The translations under genes were made by a program, and so were the position numbers. A stretch of DNA of 64,000 nucleotides, from assembly GCA_007844125.1 (NCBI GenBank), contig CM017570.1, positions 50,872,685 to 50,936,684 on the forward strand. Reading direction: 5' to 3'. Position 1 is the first letter of the stretch. Each line of letters begins with the position of its first letter. The notes below the pieces were generated by a model. That model ran no database searches. It was given only the letters and a program-made list of their open reading frames with translations, and was not told where the DNA came from. Shown here in pieces: positions 48,301 to 60,559 of the stretch. This DNA comes from Sinonovacula constricta (taxonomy: Eukaryota; Mollusca; Bivalvia; Cardiida; Solecurtidae).

Positions 48301-50535
48301 AGCGGGTAAACCTATTGATAACATATATTTTGTTTGAAGCATTTCAGATAATACTGAGTGAAAAGTTATCCATCACTAAACTGATCACAAAACGTTCCAT
48401 TATTCTTTGACAATCTAGATAGTATCACATAGTATCAATATTAAAGTTAAATTTAAAGAGTAAGTACTTGCTAAAGCTTCAAAGTTCTATGCACATCTCG
48501 ATAGAGGTCTTAAGTCAACTCGCACACATATTAAAGTATCAATATTCTTTTTACTGCACTTCGCAACCACGTTGGTAAATATTGTAATATGAGTGTTGGA
48601 GTGTTTGACATTATCCGCCTAACTGTTGACTCGGTGAGATTTTGTTTTGTTTTTGAGAATGAAAAAACAACTGTAGTAAGTGTGAAGTTGGAAAGCTCAA
48701 CAACCCAGGTTTAAGCACTTCAGTCTGTTATGGTGCCGATGGTCACTTGATGTTTTCTATATGTAATGCAACTTTTGAGTGTTAAATCCCTTTTGTCTGT
48801 CCCTTTGTCTTATAGTAGTTCACTTTTTTTTAAGATATGCAATACTTATCAGACCATTTTCAAATTTTACTTTGAAATTGGCCTTTTATTCTGTCCGCAG
48901 TTGGTATTAATGATGGCTTCTTATTATTGCAATGTTCTACTCTTATTTACATTTTTAATCTCATATGTAAAATTAGTGCGCATGAAGATAGTCATTGCTT
49001 TATTGGCAACGACGAGTTGTACCATTAATTGCCAGGTCTGATATGAATATGCGATGTGTAATCATATAGCCCCTTTGGAAGCTTTGTCTTTTCGTTTAGA
49101 TAATCCGAAGCAATAGCGTAATAGGTTAAGTGACCTTTATTCACGCGGAACGTGTACACCCGTATTTGCATATCTGTATTTGTATATCTATCTTTGGGCA
49201 CAGTTTTCTGTTCACATTGCTGCCCAAACACAGCAAGTTCACAATTAACGTTACGAAATTCCTAATACTATTCTTATCGTTCTTCTCTTTAACGATCTGT
49301 CAATGTTACAATGTTATACATCGATGTATAGTTTTATAGTAAATGTGGCCATAATCTGTGAACGTTTACCAATGCATGTACGCACATGTGGGGAACATCA
49401 GATTAACACATCTTAACACATCTTGGAGATGCACAGTCTCATGATCGAAGGTTCAAATATCAGCAACAGAGAACATTGGATTGGGTCATGTTAACAAAAT
49501 TTCTACGTATTTGCTTGACAAAAAGACAAAGTAAACACAGAACTGGTCGGCGTATGTCACACCAATATCGGTAGTATATTATATTCACGGCATTGCTAAG
49601 TATTTGGACAATCAAATGCCGAAGGTTTAAGTCATTGTTATTTTTTCGCGCAGTTATGAAATGCATTTCACATTTATCAGTCAGATGTTGTAGTATTCAT
49701 GCCATTCGGTTCTTTTCGGCGGTATCCTGACAGGTCCATTGTTTAAAAATGGCCAGGGTGATCCTATCTGTTAATACATTTTGATGACTTCTTGTCACTT
49801 CAGCTTTGTATCACGTATGTATTTTTTTCAAGCTACTTGGTTTAAACAGCTTTTAATGGGAAGGCCAAAAATATTTGTCGATTATATGTTACGTTTGAAT
49901 TACACATCCGCGCGACAAATAACGTTTTTTAAAGTTAAAACATACTGGGCGCCCTTTTATGTTTTGCATCAACGCTATTTCTTGTCAATGAAAAACATCT
50001 ACCCATTATATTATAAATGTTGTAGGTCAAGCAGTAATCGGGCTAGTTAGTTATCTTCCGACTCATAGCCTACAAGATATTCGACGATACCATTTGGTTT
50101 GGAGTGAAGACCGTCGCCAAAGGTCAGCCATTATCTTCCGACTCCTTACCATTGTTATTGACGGCTGGATGTCTCGAGTTTGTCATCGGCATCGGAATTT
50201 TAGTAATAATAGTGTGCTGGTACCATTCAGATCAAATCAAAAGACGACACATTAGTAATGAAGAGACGTACGCAATTGGTACGGAAATAGGAAGAGGGAC
50301 GGTGACAACACATGTAAACTCCGGTAGTGAGATTGAGATGGGTGAGGTCAATAGATGTCCAAACTCAGTGTACAATATTCCTGACCGCAATGGGTGCCAG
50401 ATACCTGTGTACAATGACCGCAATGGGTACCAGATACCTGTGTACAATGACCGCAATAGGTACCAGATACCTGTGTACAATGACCGGAGAGTAATGTATT
50501 CAGCGCGTTCTTTTAACAGGGACTTTATGTACTGA
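45342..50535 (+). CDS. claudin/PMP22-like four-helix membrane protein with repeated C-terminal tail; in-frame TGA
   Basis: Proposed exons: 45342-45441 (or -45447), 46542-46793, 47898-48041, a weak small exon 48724-48762, and 50069-50535, all in phase 1. Exon 1 gives MARIWFVITTIVFACIALGV (helix 1). Exon 2 is an extracellular loop with three cysteines (SDLNCHF, ADLCHFFG, LACDRL). Exon 3 gives helix 2 (LLQIQALIAAIAAVVILII), a TGKHTQK turn and the start of helix 3 (LLLAAALFLLI), then a TGA (48038-48040) one base before the donor GAG|GTAATA. The last exon gives YKIFDDTIWFG, helix 4 (CLEFVIGIGILVIIVCW) and a cytoplasmic tail with 11-residue repeats. The topology matches the claudin/PMP22/MARVEL superfamilies, but no W-GLW-C-C signature is seen, so the family is open. 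The gene lies inside a receptor intron on the opposite strand. Confidence 0.6.
48038..48040 (+). other. in-frame TGA at the end of exon 3 of the four-helix gene
   Basis: With phase 1 fixed by exons 1 and 2, exon 3 is hydrophobic in the expected way up to ALFLLI, then reads TGA-G before GTAATA. A Gly (GGA) or Arg (CGA) codon would be one base away. The alternative frame of this exon is fully open and Cys-rich (SCSLDCTPADS...), but its phase disagrees with both neighbours. Confidence 0.5.
50382..50487 (+). repeat. 33-bp in-frame coding repeat
   Basis: Three and a partial copy of a 33-bp unit encoding Y/C-QIPVYNDRNG, with a degenerate first copy (NSVYNIPDRNG). The units are almost identical at DNA level, so the expansion is recent, and frame is kept, unlike in the other arrays. 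It forms the C-terminal tail of the four-helix protein. Confidence 0.85.
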
Positions 50536-51585
50536 AATTACTTGGAAGAGCTGGAAAAGCTTTTTACCTAGAGTCTTTGTTAACCTTTGCCAATGAGAAT
50601 ACATCCCGGAACTTACATAAGGTGGGACTGATGGGATAAAGATTCAACGTGCAACTTGTAACTTTGCCAGTATCAAATGTACAAAGAATGTGACAGAGGA
50701 GATGTCGATTCAGCATGCAATATTACAAAGAAAACGGCATATACCAAACAGATATATGTGTCATGAGTTTCATCGATTGAGGGCTTTACATAACCAATGA
50801 CTAAATTCAGCGTCTCCCTTAACCAATAACATTACTTTCAGAACTAAAATAGGATGTGAAAGGGTGGACATAATATACAGCGTCTTTTAACGACAAAGTT
50901 TATAAAACTCATAAACAGTAAGGCAGATGGGACCTAGAATTAGCGTTTTCCTCAACCACCAAGTTTCAGAATGTAACTTTACTAACGGCAATGTATATAG
51001 AACTTAGATGGGATGTGACAGATGTTATCAAGATCCACCTCTTAAATTTCCCAATGATAATTACATCCCGATACTTAAACAGGAGCTGACAGGTGGGATC
51101 TGGATTAAACGTAAACGTTTGACAATGTTATTAAGGGAGTTTTACTATTGAGATTAATTAAACCAATTACAAACACTTTTTTTATAAAATGTGAACGAAT
51201 GGACATAAATTTAACGTCATACTTTGCCAATAACAGTGGATATAGAATTTATACATGAGGTTACAGATTAGGGGTCTTAATTCAGCGTGCCTTTACAAAC
51301 AATCAAAACTTCACTTGCTGTGAAAGGATGGACATTGATTCTAAGTTTGCCAATACAACTTTATATAGCTCCAACGATTTAACGAAAAAATCTGCCATAG
51401 ACCATACATTAAAAACTTTACAAAATGATCGATTCCAATACATATTTAAAGTGATACATGGCTTAAGGCTGAACGTTTATCTGTCTCCAAATATAAATAC
51501 TCAAAACGTGTAAAATATAACGGTTATTTATCTCACTAACCAGAAAAATATATATATAACTAAAAACTTACTTTCGCTTACGTAC
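50536..51585. other. 3' flank of the four-helix gene
   Basis: No second gene seen. It consists of loosely repetitive words such as ATGGGATGTGACAGA, TGCCAATAA and GAACTTA recurring every 60-120 bp, perhaps an old, decayed tandem repeat. Confidence 0.4.
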
Positions 51586-51645
51586 CAAACGTAAACTGTG
51601 GCGGCGTTGTTTGTCTGACGATTTCTAGATTTGAGCTGTTCCAGC
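51586..51645 (-). CDS. candidate upstream exon of receptor gene
   Basis: A 60-bp minus-strand exon between GTCGTAG|GCTGG and TTTG|GTACGTAAG. It reads WNSSNLEIVRQTTPPQFTF in phase 1-1, which joins the 44875 exon to give QFTFGIVCNDCPNGFYG without a break. The donor is strong and the pyrimidine tract at the acceptor is weak. There is no domain match, only phase agreement. Confidence 0.35.
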
Positions 51646-52790
51646 CTACGACTTAATTTTTTTATTAAACCAAGTTAACCTTCCTGTCTTTGGGGTCGGA
51701 CATCCTTCGTCCACCATTGTCATTTACGAATTAAGGATCACGGACGAAAGTAAATTTGGGTTCCGTGATAATGCGAACGCTTACGTAACTTATCGGAACG
51801 TTTTGTTTCAATGTTTGGATCCATTTTACATTAAATAATTATATCCCTGTCCCATATTATTTCAAATGACATAATAAATGATAAAACGACATATGTAACG
51901 AAACAGAGATGGTTCCAGGAGGGGAGTGATAGGGGATGCATCCCCCAACAACCAGGTAAAAGAGAAAAAAACACATACATGCTAGTTTTAAAAAAAATAA
52001 GCATTTAAAGTATTTTTTTCTGTTCAATGCTTAGGTGGAGTTTGTGTCCTTTATTTTGTATATATATATCTAGCTTTTACTGCGATAAAAGTTGTATGGA
52101 TCTAGATTCATGCACCACCGGCACCCAACCAAACTTTTCTGGATCCGCCCCCGTAACGAACCATTTCATATGTTCTAGTTCATTCGCTACGTAAACGCCT
52201 GGTCCTTACATTAAAATGAGCTGATACATTTCTACATTGATTCGCAATTCCAAACGACTCCATCATAAATATTGTGCTCTTCTATCTAGACATTTGTAAT
52301 GCAATGTCGGGATTTCTCGAATGTGTATGTTTTATAACTTTCCTCTCGACTCGGTTTTGTATGCTTAACCAGAAAGCGTTAATTATTTTGTAAGCGAGAT
52401 TTCATAATCTGAAACACACTTTTATTACCTTTATCATCTGTATTTACTTTGCGTCTGTGCATATCTTTCCAAATTGCAATGTGCATGTATACTTTTTACT
52501 TTTTGAAAATATTTTAGTACGTTGATTTAACGCTACCAGCTAGCCTTCCGCTTGAATGCAAAACCGTCTAGGCACAGTCAGTCTGAACAACTATTTTAGT
52601 TTATTATAAAAAATGGAATGATTGTCGAACCATGACGAATAACTGAACGTAATATAGCAATTGATCTCTTGTATAAATGTTAACATGCATTTCAAACAAA
52701 CATGATTTAGGTAAAATTAAGATTAAAAAGCCTTAATTCTTCAATTTAGGCGATCAGAAATGTAGCAACTTTTTCTGTCATTGCATTTAG
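51646..52790. other. receptor intron or intergenic, no feature
   Basis: AT-rich; no exon, array or RNA gene that I can support. Confidence 0.4.
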
Positions 52791-52792
52791 CA

Positions 52793-52822
52793 ATAATAAT
52801 AATGATGATGATGATGATGATG

Positions 52823-52859
<37 letters not shown>

Positions 52860-52869
52860 TAATAATAAC

Positions 52870-52902
<33 letters not shown>

Positions 52903-52903
52903 C
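52793..52903. repeat. (AAT)n microsatellite with GAT block
   Basis: About 110 bp of AAT/ATA triplets with an internal run of GAT. Confidence 0.95.
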
Positions 52904-53555
52904 TTAATAACATCAATCATAATAAATGCTTTAATATACTGTGTCTGCTGCAACAACTTTTAATTACTAGGCATATCAGAAATACCGTGAAAAAGAATGG
53001 AGTTTTATGTCTGCCATCGCCAGAAATATATGGCATATTTTAAACGTGTATGACGGTCCAACAAGTTTTCGTGGTACTAAACAATTTTACTGCTTACTGA
53101 TATAATAAGTAATGGAAAAGGAACAAAGTTTTGTTCAACTGATACTAATTTACTCACTTCAGTAAAATTCATTCAATGAAGACTTTCCAAATCCTATTCC
53201 CAGCGTTTTTAAAAACACACATACTAGCCCATTTTCCATGACGTCACCAACAAGTTTTCGGGGGTCATCTCAAAACAATAATACAAGTAGACTAATTAAT
53301 CTGCCTTTCATGTGTTCTTAAATGTAAATAGCATTATAAAAACAACATCTGGTGAAAATATCAACAACAAGGTAAACACGATTGACGTTATTGCTGTGAA
53401 CAATCACTACAAATTAACTTAGACCTATATAATACATAAATTTAAATATACTGTAGTACAGGTCTTTGGAATTAAACAATGTTTAGGACAACATTTTCTT
53501 TCTTAAGACAGGTCTTAGGACAACATTGTTTCTTGAGACAGTTTTAGGAGAAGAT

Positions 53556-55262
53556 TCAGTCTTCAGAATTTGCACTGTGACATGGGCAGATAAAAGAGTC
53601 GTGCCTCCTGAGTACCTTTACCTTTGTGCAAAATTGTAAGTGTACCCAGTGACCACAACCTTCCATATCACATTGACCCCAAGTTATGATGGATAAAATC
53701 ATGTCATTGTTGGTTTTGTTTACATATACTCTTTTGCAAACACAGCATTTCTCAGATTCTGGGTGGTTGTCTTCATGATCTGAGTCATCAGACCTTCCAG
53801 TGCTACTGGTGTCAGATTGTGGGGGCTTTTCGACTCCAGAAGGTCCCGGTTCACAAGGGAATACAGCCTTAAAAGGTGTGGCAATTTTTTTTTATTTTTT
53901 ATTCACTATGTCTGCCTTCTTGTTTGACCGAATAAAAGTCTCTGCCAGTTGAGAGTTTGTAATTTCTTTGCCAGAAGTTTGAATTTTGGATGTTAATTTT
54001 CTTTTCAAAGGTGGAACAAATCTGGGTATTTTATGTACAAGAAATGATTGTACTGAGGTTTGTAGACATTCATTGGTTAGTCAGACTGACTCTGCTTCTC
54101 TGACGTTATTTCATTTGGCATAAAACATTCAGGAGCAATAGCCTTCTTGTTGAATGGGACAATACCAGTTTTCCTAAAGGAATTGATGATGTTGGAAGGG
54201 GTCAATGCCTTAAAATAGGCCTTACATGCTAATTCACAAATATCATAACGTGTGATTTTGCCTTAATAATTCCTGACAAGCCCTATTGTAAGCAAACTTA
54301 AATGGATTAAAAAATGCCTGCATCTAATGGCTGCAACAGATATGATCTGTGTGCAGGTAAGACCATAAGAAAAACTTAACTCTGTAATGCCCACTGTAAT
54401 AAAGGACTGAAATGAGAGGTTGCACCATCATACATAATCATGTATATTCATTCCGAAGACCACCAGGTATATGTTTTGAAAGGTGCTCTGTGATGTATTT
54501 GTGAAAAACTTCACTAGTTGACCAGCCCTTTTCAGACATGCATACCCAAGTACCTGGTAAAGCACCATTTAACAAATCATCTGAAAACCGCTTATCCTTA
54601 AAGACAAAATACGGAGGGACAGATTGGCCTATAGCACAGCAGCAGGCAATGACAGTTGTTGTGTTAGATTTAGGGGATGTTTTTGCAGGAATTGTCATTC
54701 CCTTGCGACCAACAATATTTGGTGGTTTGTGTTCGGCGTGATACCAGTTTCGTCCACATTGAATATTCTCTGGGCTTTTCCATGCACATCATATTTTTAG
54801 CACTTTGTTCAATTCTTCGTAGTAGTTTTTAACTATTTCAGGACTAACTGCTTTCGCCCTGGCCAGTGATAGTCCTTTTGGCTTCAATCCTTTAAGACTT
54901 GGGTGCCTTCTTAGAAATCTAATTAGCCACATCTCGCTTAACATTTTGGCATTTTTATTAAGTTTTCCTGAAAATGTAGCTAATACTCTCAGTTCAAAAT
55001 ACGAATAACCGTTAGCAAATAAAGCCATCTTAGTGATATGATCAAAAAGCAATTGCTCTACTTCTTCTGATAACAGGGCAGCAGACCCTAATTTGGTGAC
55101 ATCTGCCTTAATAAAGCCACGTGCCCTGTCTCTAAGGGTCTGCTCAGGAATACCATACAGTTTTGCAGCTTTATAAATTGACATTCTGCCTGCCTTCTAT
55201 GCTTCAAAAGCTTCATGGAAAGATTCTGGCTGGTAGTTTCGGTGTTTGCTTTTCTCGCATGG
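53556..55262 (-). pseudogene. pogo/jerky-type (CENP-B-like) DDE transposase, decayed
   Basis: The minus strand encodes, in order: an N-terminal psq helix-turn-helix (HRNYQPESFHEAFEA, stop, then GRMSIYKAAKLYGIPEQTLR); a CENP-B-type second DNA-binding part (LSEEVEQLLFDHI, WLIRFLRRHPSL); a DDE_1 nuclease core with the first Asp in FNVDETGI (about 54745-54770), TTTVIACCCAIGQSVPPYFV and YDGATSHFSPLLQW (about 54381-54434); and LPAHRSYLLQPLDAG (about 54313-54364). The C-terminal part (53.57-53.79 kb) carries CCVCKRVYV, WGQCDMEGCGHWVHLQFC and ICPCH, a PHD-like zinc finger, and ends at 53556. At least one TAG in the N-terminal part and several frameshifts and stops break it. It would cut and paste a DNA element; this copy cannot. 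No terminal repeats were found by eye. Confidence 0.85.
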
Positions 55263-55369
55263 ATGTAACTAAAATAATGAAAAATTGTTATTTGTAGTCT
55301 TAGGTGTAGGGGAATATTATAATTTGTCACATTGTAAATCTGTTAGATATATTTTAAAGCCAGCACAAA

Positions 55370-55487
<118 letters not shown>

Positions 55488-55539
55488 TTCACTCAGAGAC
55501 ACACACACCAACACACAGAGCCATACAAACACAGTCCAA

Positions 55540-57740
55540 ACTCCCACTTCTAAATAGGTTTCTTAATCTAACATTTGTTTATTACTTTGAATAGACCCCC
55601 CCCAACATGTGATGGTCGCTTACATGCTGCATAAAAGTAAATGAAGCGTTCCTGGGCGCTCATTTCAGAAGAGATATCAAGAAGGAAATTACTTAATTAT
55701 TAAAGTAAAACATTGTTATTTGGATTTAGACATTAATTCTACACTTGTTTATTCTTATTTGGGCATCTTTTAACCTGTTTAACCGCATATTTTGTGAAAA
55801 AGTTTAATTTGTCAAAACTGTCAACAGTACGATCAAAACATTCAGTGCATTATGTGAATGTCTTGTTGCATGAAAGTTATATCGAGATTATTTAGTTTCA
55901 GTAGAAATGAAAATCGTCCAAGTTGTTTAGTTTGTTTGCATGACTTAACAATAATGTTCCTCTTAAGGATAAAAAACTTGATAACTGTGTATACATAGAA
56001 TATAATTTATTAAAAACAAAAATTTCAGAATCATGTAAATCTTAAAGCAAATGATACCATACTTTAAATATCATGCAAAAATTAAAAGCATATATTTACA
56101 TTAAGTAATATAATACACTGTATTATAAGAACAAATCGGAACATGAAAACATTGTCTGAACATTTATAATGAAACCAATAACATTAATTTTAAACATTGA
56201 AATTATTTCTTACATGTCGCATCATAAGATAACTGCCGGCAAAAAAAAAATAAAGCTAATTAAATAAACATCACTATTAAATTCGAAGATATGTAGGTAT
56301 TTTGAGCAGAGTATAAACTATACGACTATTCCGGAAGGGTAGGTAACCGCTATGTGGATGTACATATGCTGTCAGAAAAGTTATCTGCCTTTGGTTTTCA
56401 CCCCATTCTTTTGAAGATTTTATTACATGAGAACTAAGCGAGTAAAACAATGTTTACGATTTCGACAACCTTGTGTTTTTTAGTATTTGTTGTTTAACTG
56501 TTTAACTTGTTTCCATGCAAAGCGACAATGAACGCATATTATCAATTAATATCCTCTAAGTTTGAAATATGTGAATTGAAGAAACTTGAGTGTCTGGTTA
56601 TCTGTTTACTGTATAATGATAAGATCACTGAAAACCGTTACATTTACTGATTATTAAAGACTGAATCACTTTACATCTACCGTTTTTTACTATTTAAAAA
56701 GTAAAATCATATATTCTTTATGTGTTGTTATCATTATCAAGGCATTAATAATGATGCTGAACAAAAGGCCATGTTGAACATTGCTGATTTGTTTGTTGTT
56801 ACGCGACATTGTATAACTAGCATTTTTGGTGACCCTTGCTGTACACAGTAAGGGCACTTGACCACTACTTCGGAATGTAGGGGAACCATTCAGTCGCAAA
56901 GGCTTTCTCTTTGTTTTTCTCATCTTTGCTTGCTTAGTTTACAATTTTTGACATTATCCATATTAATTAACGACATTTTGTAGGCACGTGTGTAAAAATG
57001 ACGGATTTTCTTGACAATTCTCTTTTACAACTCCCATAGGGACGTCGCTTTTCGATTCGCCGGTTGTTTTTAGGCTTGTGTAAATGTCATTTCTGATTAC
57101 TAAAGTTTAGCAGCCATTCAATCTGAAAGTGTGAACAATGAACAATGCTAGCTAATATTGAATGCTAGGATAGAGTTTTGTAAACCTGATTTAAGTACCC
57201 TGTTCTGTCCCTTTGGTGTTGGTGACTAATCAAGGCCACAACTATTATACAACTATTGGAATTTGAAAAGTTGCGTGTATTTTTTGTTCTAAACTATTAT
57301 CGCTCCATTATTATTCTCATTATTGTATATTTTGTTCACACGTATTCGGTGCTAAAGTTTTTTCTTAAACGATCAACTGCACATTTTTAAAGCATAATGC
57401 GCTCTGTCAGATATGGACATTTTGTCATAATCCTGTAGCTGTTTTGTCAACCACAAAATATGAAATAAGTTTTTTTCTCACGAATTACAATCCACAGTCA
57501 TGCAGCTACTATGTACTATGTATTATGAACAATCAATATTTTCGTAGACATACTTTGGGAATAAAAAGTTTTTAATATTGAGAATTGAATGATAATTATG
57601 TGCGATTCGTCGAGAAATGAAGCGTCAAATGCCTCACATCTAATTTTATAACAGCTAATAACAAAACTTTTCTTTTTGGGTTATGATAAAACACATTATA
57701 ATTTGAACAATTTTAAATACCTTTGTATTTTCGGTATGCC
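55540..57740. other. AT-rich region without recognised gene
   Basis: About 2.2 kb without arrays, exon-like splice pairs or family matches on either strand. A 77-residue minus frame at 56690-56923 has no support. Confidence 0.45.
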
Positions 57741-57744
57741 CATG

Positions 57745-58372
57745 TAGCTGTGACAGGTGAACGATTTAGCTGTGACATGTGCAGATGTAGCTGTGACAGG
57801 TGCAGATGTAGCTGTGACAGCTGCAGCTGTAGCTGTGACAGGTGCAGAGACAGCTGTGACAGGAGAACGATGTAGCTTTGACAGTTGCAGACACAGCTGT
57901 AACAGGTGCAGATGTAGCTGTGGCAGGTGCAGACACAGCTGTGACAGGTGAACGATTTAGCTGCAACAGGTGCAGACACAGCTGTGACAGGTGAACGATG
58001 TAGCTTTGACAGTTGCAGACACAGCTGTAACAGGTGCAGATGTAGCTGTAACAGGTGCAGATGTAGCTGTGACAGGTGCAGATGTAGCTGTAACAGGTGC
58101 AAATGTAGCTGTGACAGGTGCAGATGTAGCTGTAACAGGTGCAGATGTAGCTGTAACAGGTGCAGATGTAGCTTTGATAGGTGCAGATGTAGCTTTGACA
58201 GGTGCAGATGTAGCTGTAGCAGGTGCAAATGTAGCTGTAACAGGTGCAGATGTAGCTGTAACAGGTGCAGATGTAGCTGTGACAGGTGCAGATGTAGCTG
58301 TGACCGGTGCAGATGAAGCTGTGACAGGTGCAGATGTAGCTCTGACAGTTGCAGGTGTAGCTGTGACACATG
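57745..58372. repeat. 18-bp minisatellite, about 34 copies
   Basis: The unit is GTGACAGGTGCAGATGTA ending GCT, that is 18 bp with GTGACA/GTAACA and GCAGAT/GCAGAC variants and occasional longer units with GAACGATTT. A multiple of 3, so open in several frames on both strands (CRCSCNRC, VAVTGAD, QLHLHLS); no start, splice or family evidence. Confidence 0.95.
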
Positions 58373-58439
58373 AACGTTTTTACAAATGATTAACTTTACA
58401 CATCTAGACCGATAGAGACAACCGTGCATGTTAACATGT

Positions 58440-58970
58440 CACAGCTTGCAAACGGACAATCCTGAAAAATATCTTTTTCTGCCTTTCTATATTTTATATT
58501 TTCCATTCCATTATTTGTCATAGTGTTCTAAGGATCCATTGAACATGTTAACTACCCTTTAACTTCAATTTAACCAATCCTTTTCACTGTCCTTATTGGC
58601 GCCTATATGTGGACTGCTCAATGAAATTCGCACTTGGGGAAAGTTTGTTTTGCGGACTTTATAAATTTGATAAAATACGGATCCGTATAAGATAAACAGC
58701 GTTCTCCTTTATTTATTAATTTTATATTTATTTGTGTGTCTGTAACTTTCAAAATAACTTCTAAAGAACAATAATATATTGAGAAAGAAAACGACGGATT
58801 ACGTTAAAAAATCTTATTTGTGTAATGTGAGGCTTTCTTACTTGATCCCATATTGCTTTCGTCTCTCTACCGCTTCCACATTTTGCGTCTCATTGGATGC
58901 TTCCCATCACCGACATTTTTCTTGTAATTTCACTTGAATATTTATCACGAAAATGCATGAGGACACTTAC
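58440..58970. other. spacer, no feature seen
   Basis: AT-rich sequence between the 18-bp array and the candidate exon at 58971; nothing supported. Confidence 0.45.
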
Positions 58971-59022
58971 CATAATTCACTGCGGTGAGGGCAGAAGTCT
59001 GAACACCTGGATTAGGACTCAT
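58971..59022 (-). CDS. candidate 5' exon of receptor gene
   Basis: Minus strand, ATG at 59022: MSPNPGVQTSALTAVNY, with a strong donor TATG|GTAAGT in phase 1 that fits the 51645 exon (giving NYGWNSSNLE). The frame stays open 60 bp upstream of the ATG (ICLDGSHRFRSSLFRTIH), so the true exon may be longer and internal. No signal peptide is present, which a type I receptor should have. The link to the EGF exons rests on phase only. Confidence 0.3.
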
Positions 59023-60559
59023 ATGTATCGTACGAAATAACGAGGACCGAAACCTGTGAGAACCATCAAGGCAGATTGGGTTTCCGAAGGTTTACTGACG
59101 TAGCAAGGCGAAAGACCAATTAGAATTGTGATAATCGTACGTTAATTAAAGTATTAAGGAATTACATCGCTTTTATAGGAAAACAAGTAGTTATGTTGTT
59201 TTTTTAAGAACATAGTGTTCGGTTAGCCTGTTTACATATTTTAAACCTTATAAAAAGTGAATAAGTTAAAAGACCATTTCTATAAATCAAAATCATCAAC
59301 TGCTATTTTTATATTATTTTATAGTATGATACAGTTATGAGAACTGCAGTCAACAAAGTGCAGTATTCTATAATCTCCATTAATAAATGAATAACTTTTC
59401 ATAATCAGCAACAGTGAGACACTTAATCATTTACAAACAAAGGATGCCAAAGTGTGTTAAATCAATTGTTATTACAGGACTTTTGCATACAAGTGGACAA
59501 ATAATAGGTAATCTTTTATAAAAATAGATCTATAAATACAATAAATAATTAAATAAAATGTATTTTAAGTCTTGTAAAGGTATTTCACAAATTGTTGTGA
59601 TTTTTTTTGTTGTTGTTGGTTGTGAACATTTTGTGTTGGTTTGGTGTTGTTTTGTTTAAAGGAAATGTATTTTTCAACTCCAAATTAAATTAGAATTCAT
59701 TGTCATGTTTAACTTTAGATTCTTCTTTTGAATATAGTCAAAAATAGCGTTCGGCATTTTTTTGTAATTCAGGTAGGCGATTGAAAGTCTTGTATTTGGC
59801 ATATTTGGACTAGTAAGATGTGAGCCAGAGGTTGGAGATCATACTATGGTACTACTTTATCTGCAAGCTGTAGGCTAGCTCGCAGGTATATTGCTAAATT
59901 GGATCTCAGCTAAGGTATTGACATGTTGTCATAAAAGAGTCAGACAAGCAAAAACACCATTTCATGTTAGTCGGCCTGGGTTTTAACAATGTTATATGAT
60001 GACAACATTTCAGCGTATGATTAAATATTGGATGGGTAAGTCTCATTTGCGTCAGAGCATCACTTATTAAGATGACATCAGTATCGTGTGTAAGACTATT
60101 GACGAACACTGTGAACGCTTACGGGCAATGTTTGAGCGCTATTGCTTATTCAGACTTTGGCCGAACTTTTTTTTCTGAAAACGGATGCAAATACACCTTG
60201 TTTGTGTTGTTTTAATACAAGAAGTTGTGATGGAACGTGTTGTGGTGTATAAAGGTAGGGCTCTCAGCCACCATGAAAGAAGTTATCCAACTCAAAAGTT
60301 TGATTGTTTTGGCACTAAAGAGGACTGTTGTTGATACATTTAATGACTAAAACACTAGAGTGTATGGGTTCGACCCTATCAATTGAGTTTATTCACTGCA
60401 TTGCACGACAATGCAAGACACCAGGGTATACCCTGGCCATTGTTTCTTCAGATAAATAGATTCCAGATTTAGGCCAGGCTTTGGTGGGTTTGTTAAAACT
60501 CGTGTCCATGAACGTCTGCGTTGTGTTTTTAGAAAGAGTCTGTCCCATTTAGTAAGGTT
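59023..60559. other. intergenic, no gene recognised
   Basis: AT-rich; a B-box-like GGGTTCGACCCTA at about 60368 stands alone without a tRNA fold. No exon supported. Confidence 0.4.

Noticed and set aside
48901..49035. Possible exon after CCGCAG with a hydrophobic frame ending TINCQ
   Set aside because: The hydrophobic frame needs phase 0, but the previous exon ends in phase 1, and the phase-1 frame reaches a stop before any donor.
57713..58429. Cys-rich or His/Leu-rich frames over the 18-bp array (CRCSCNRC, QLHLHLS)
   Set aside because: Open on both strands because of unit length; no signal peptide, splice sites or start context.
60330..60385. tRNA-like GGGTTCGACCCTA
   Set aside because: A B-box alone; the surrounding 75 bp do not form a cloverleaf by eye.
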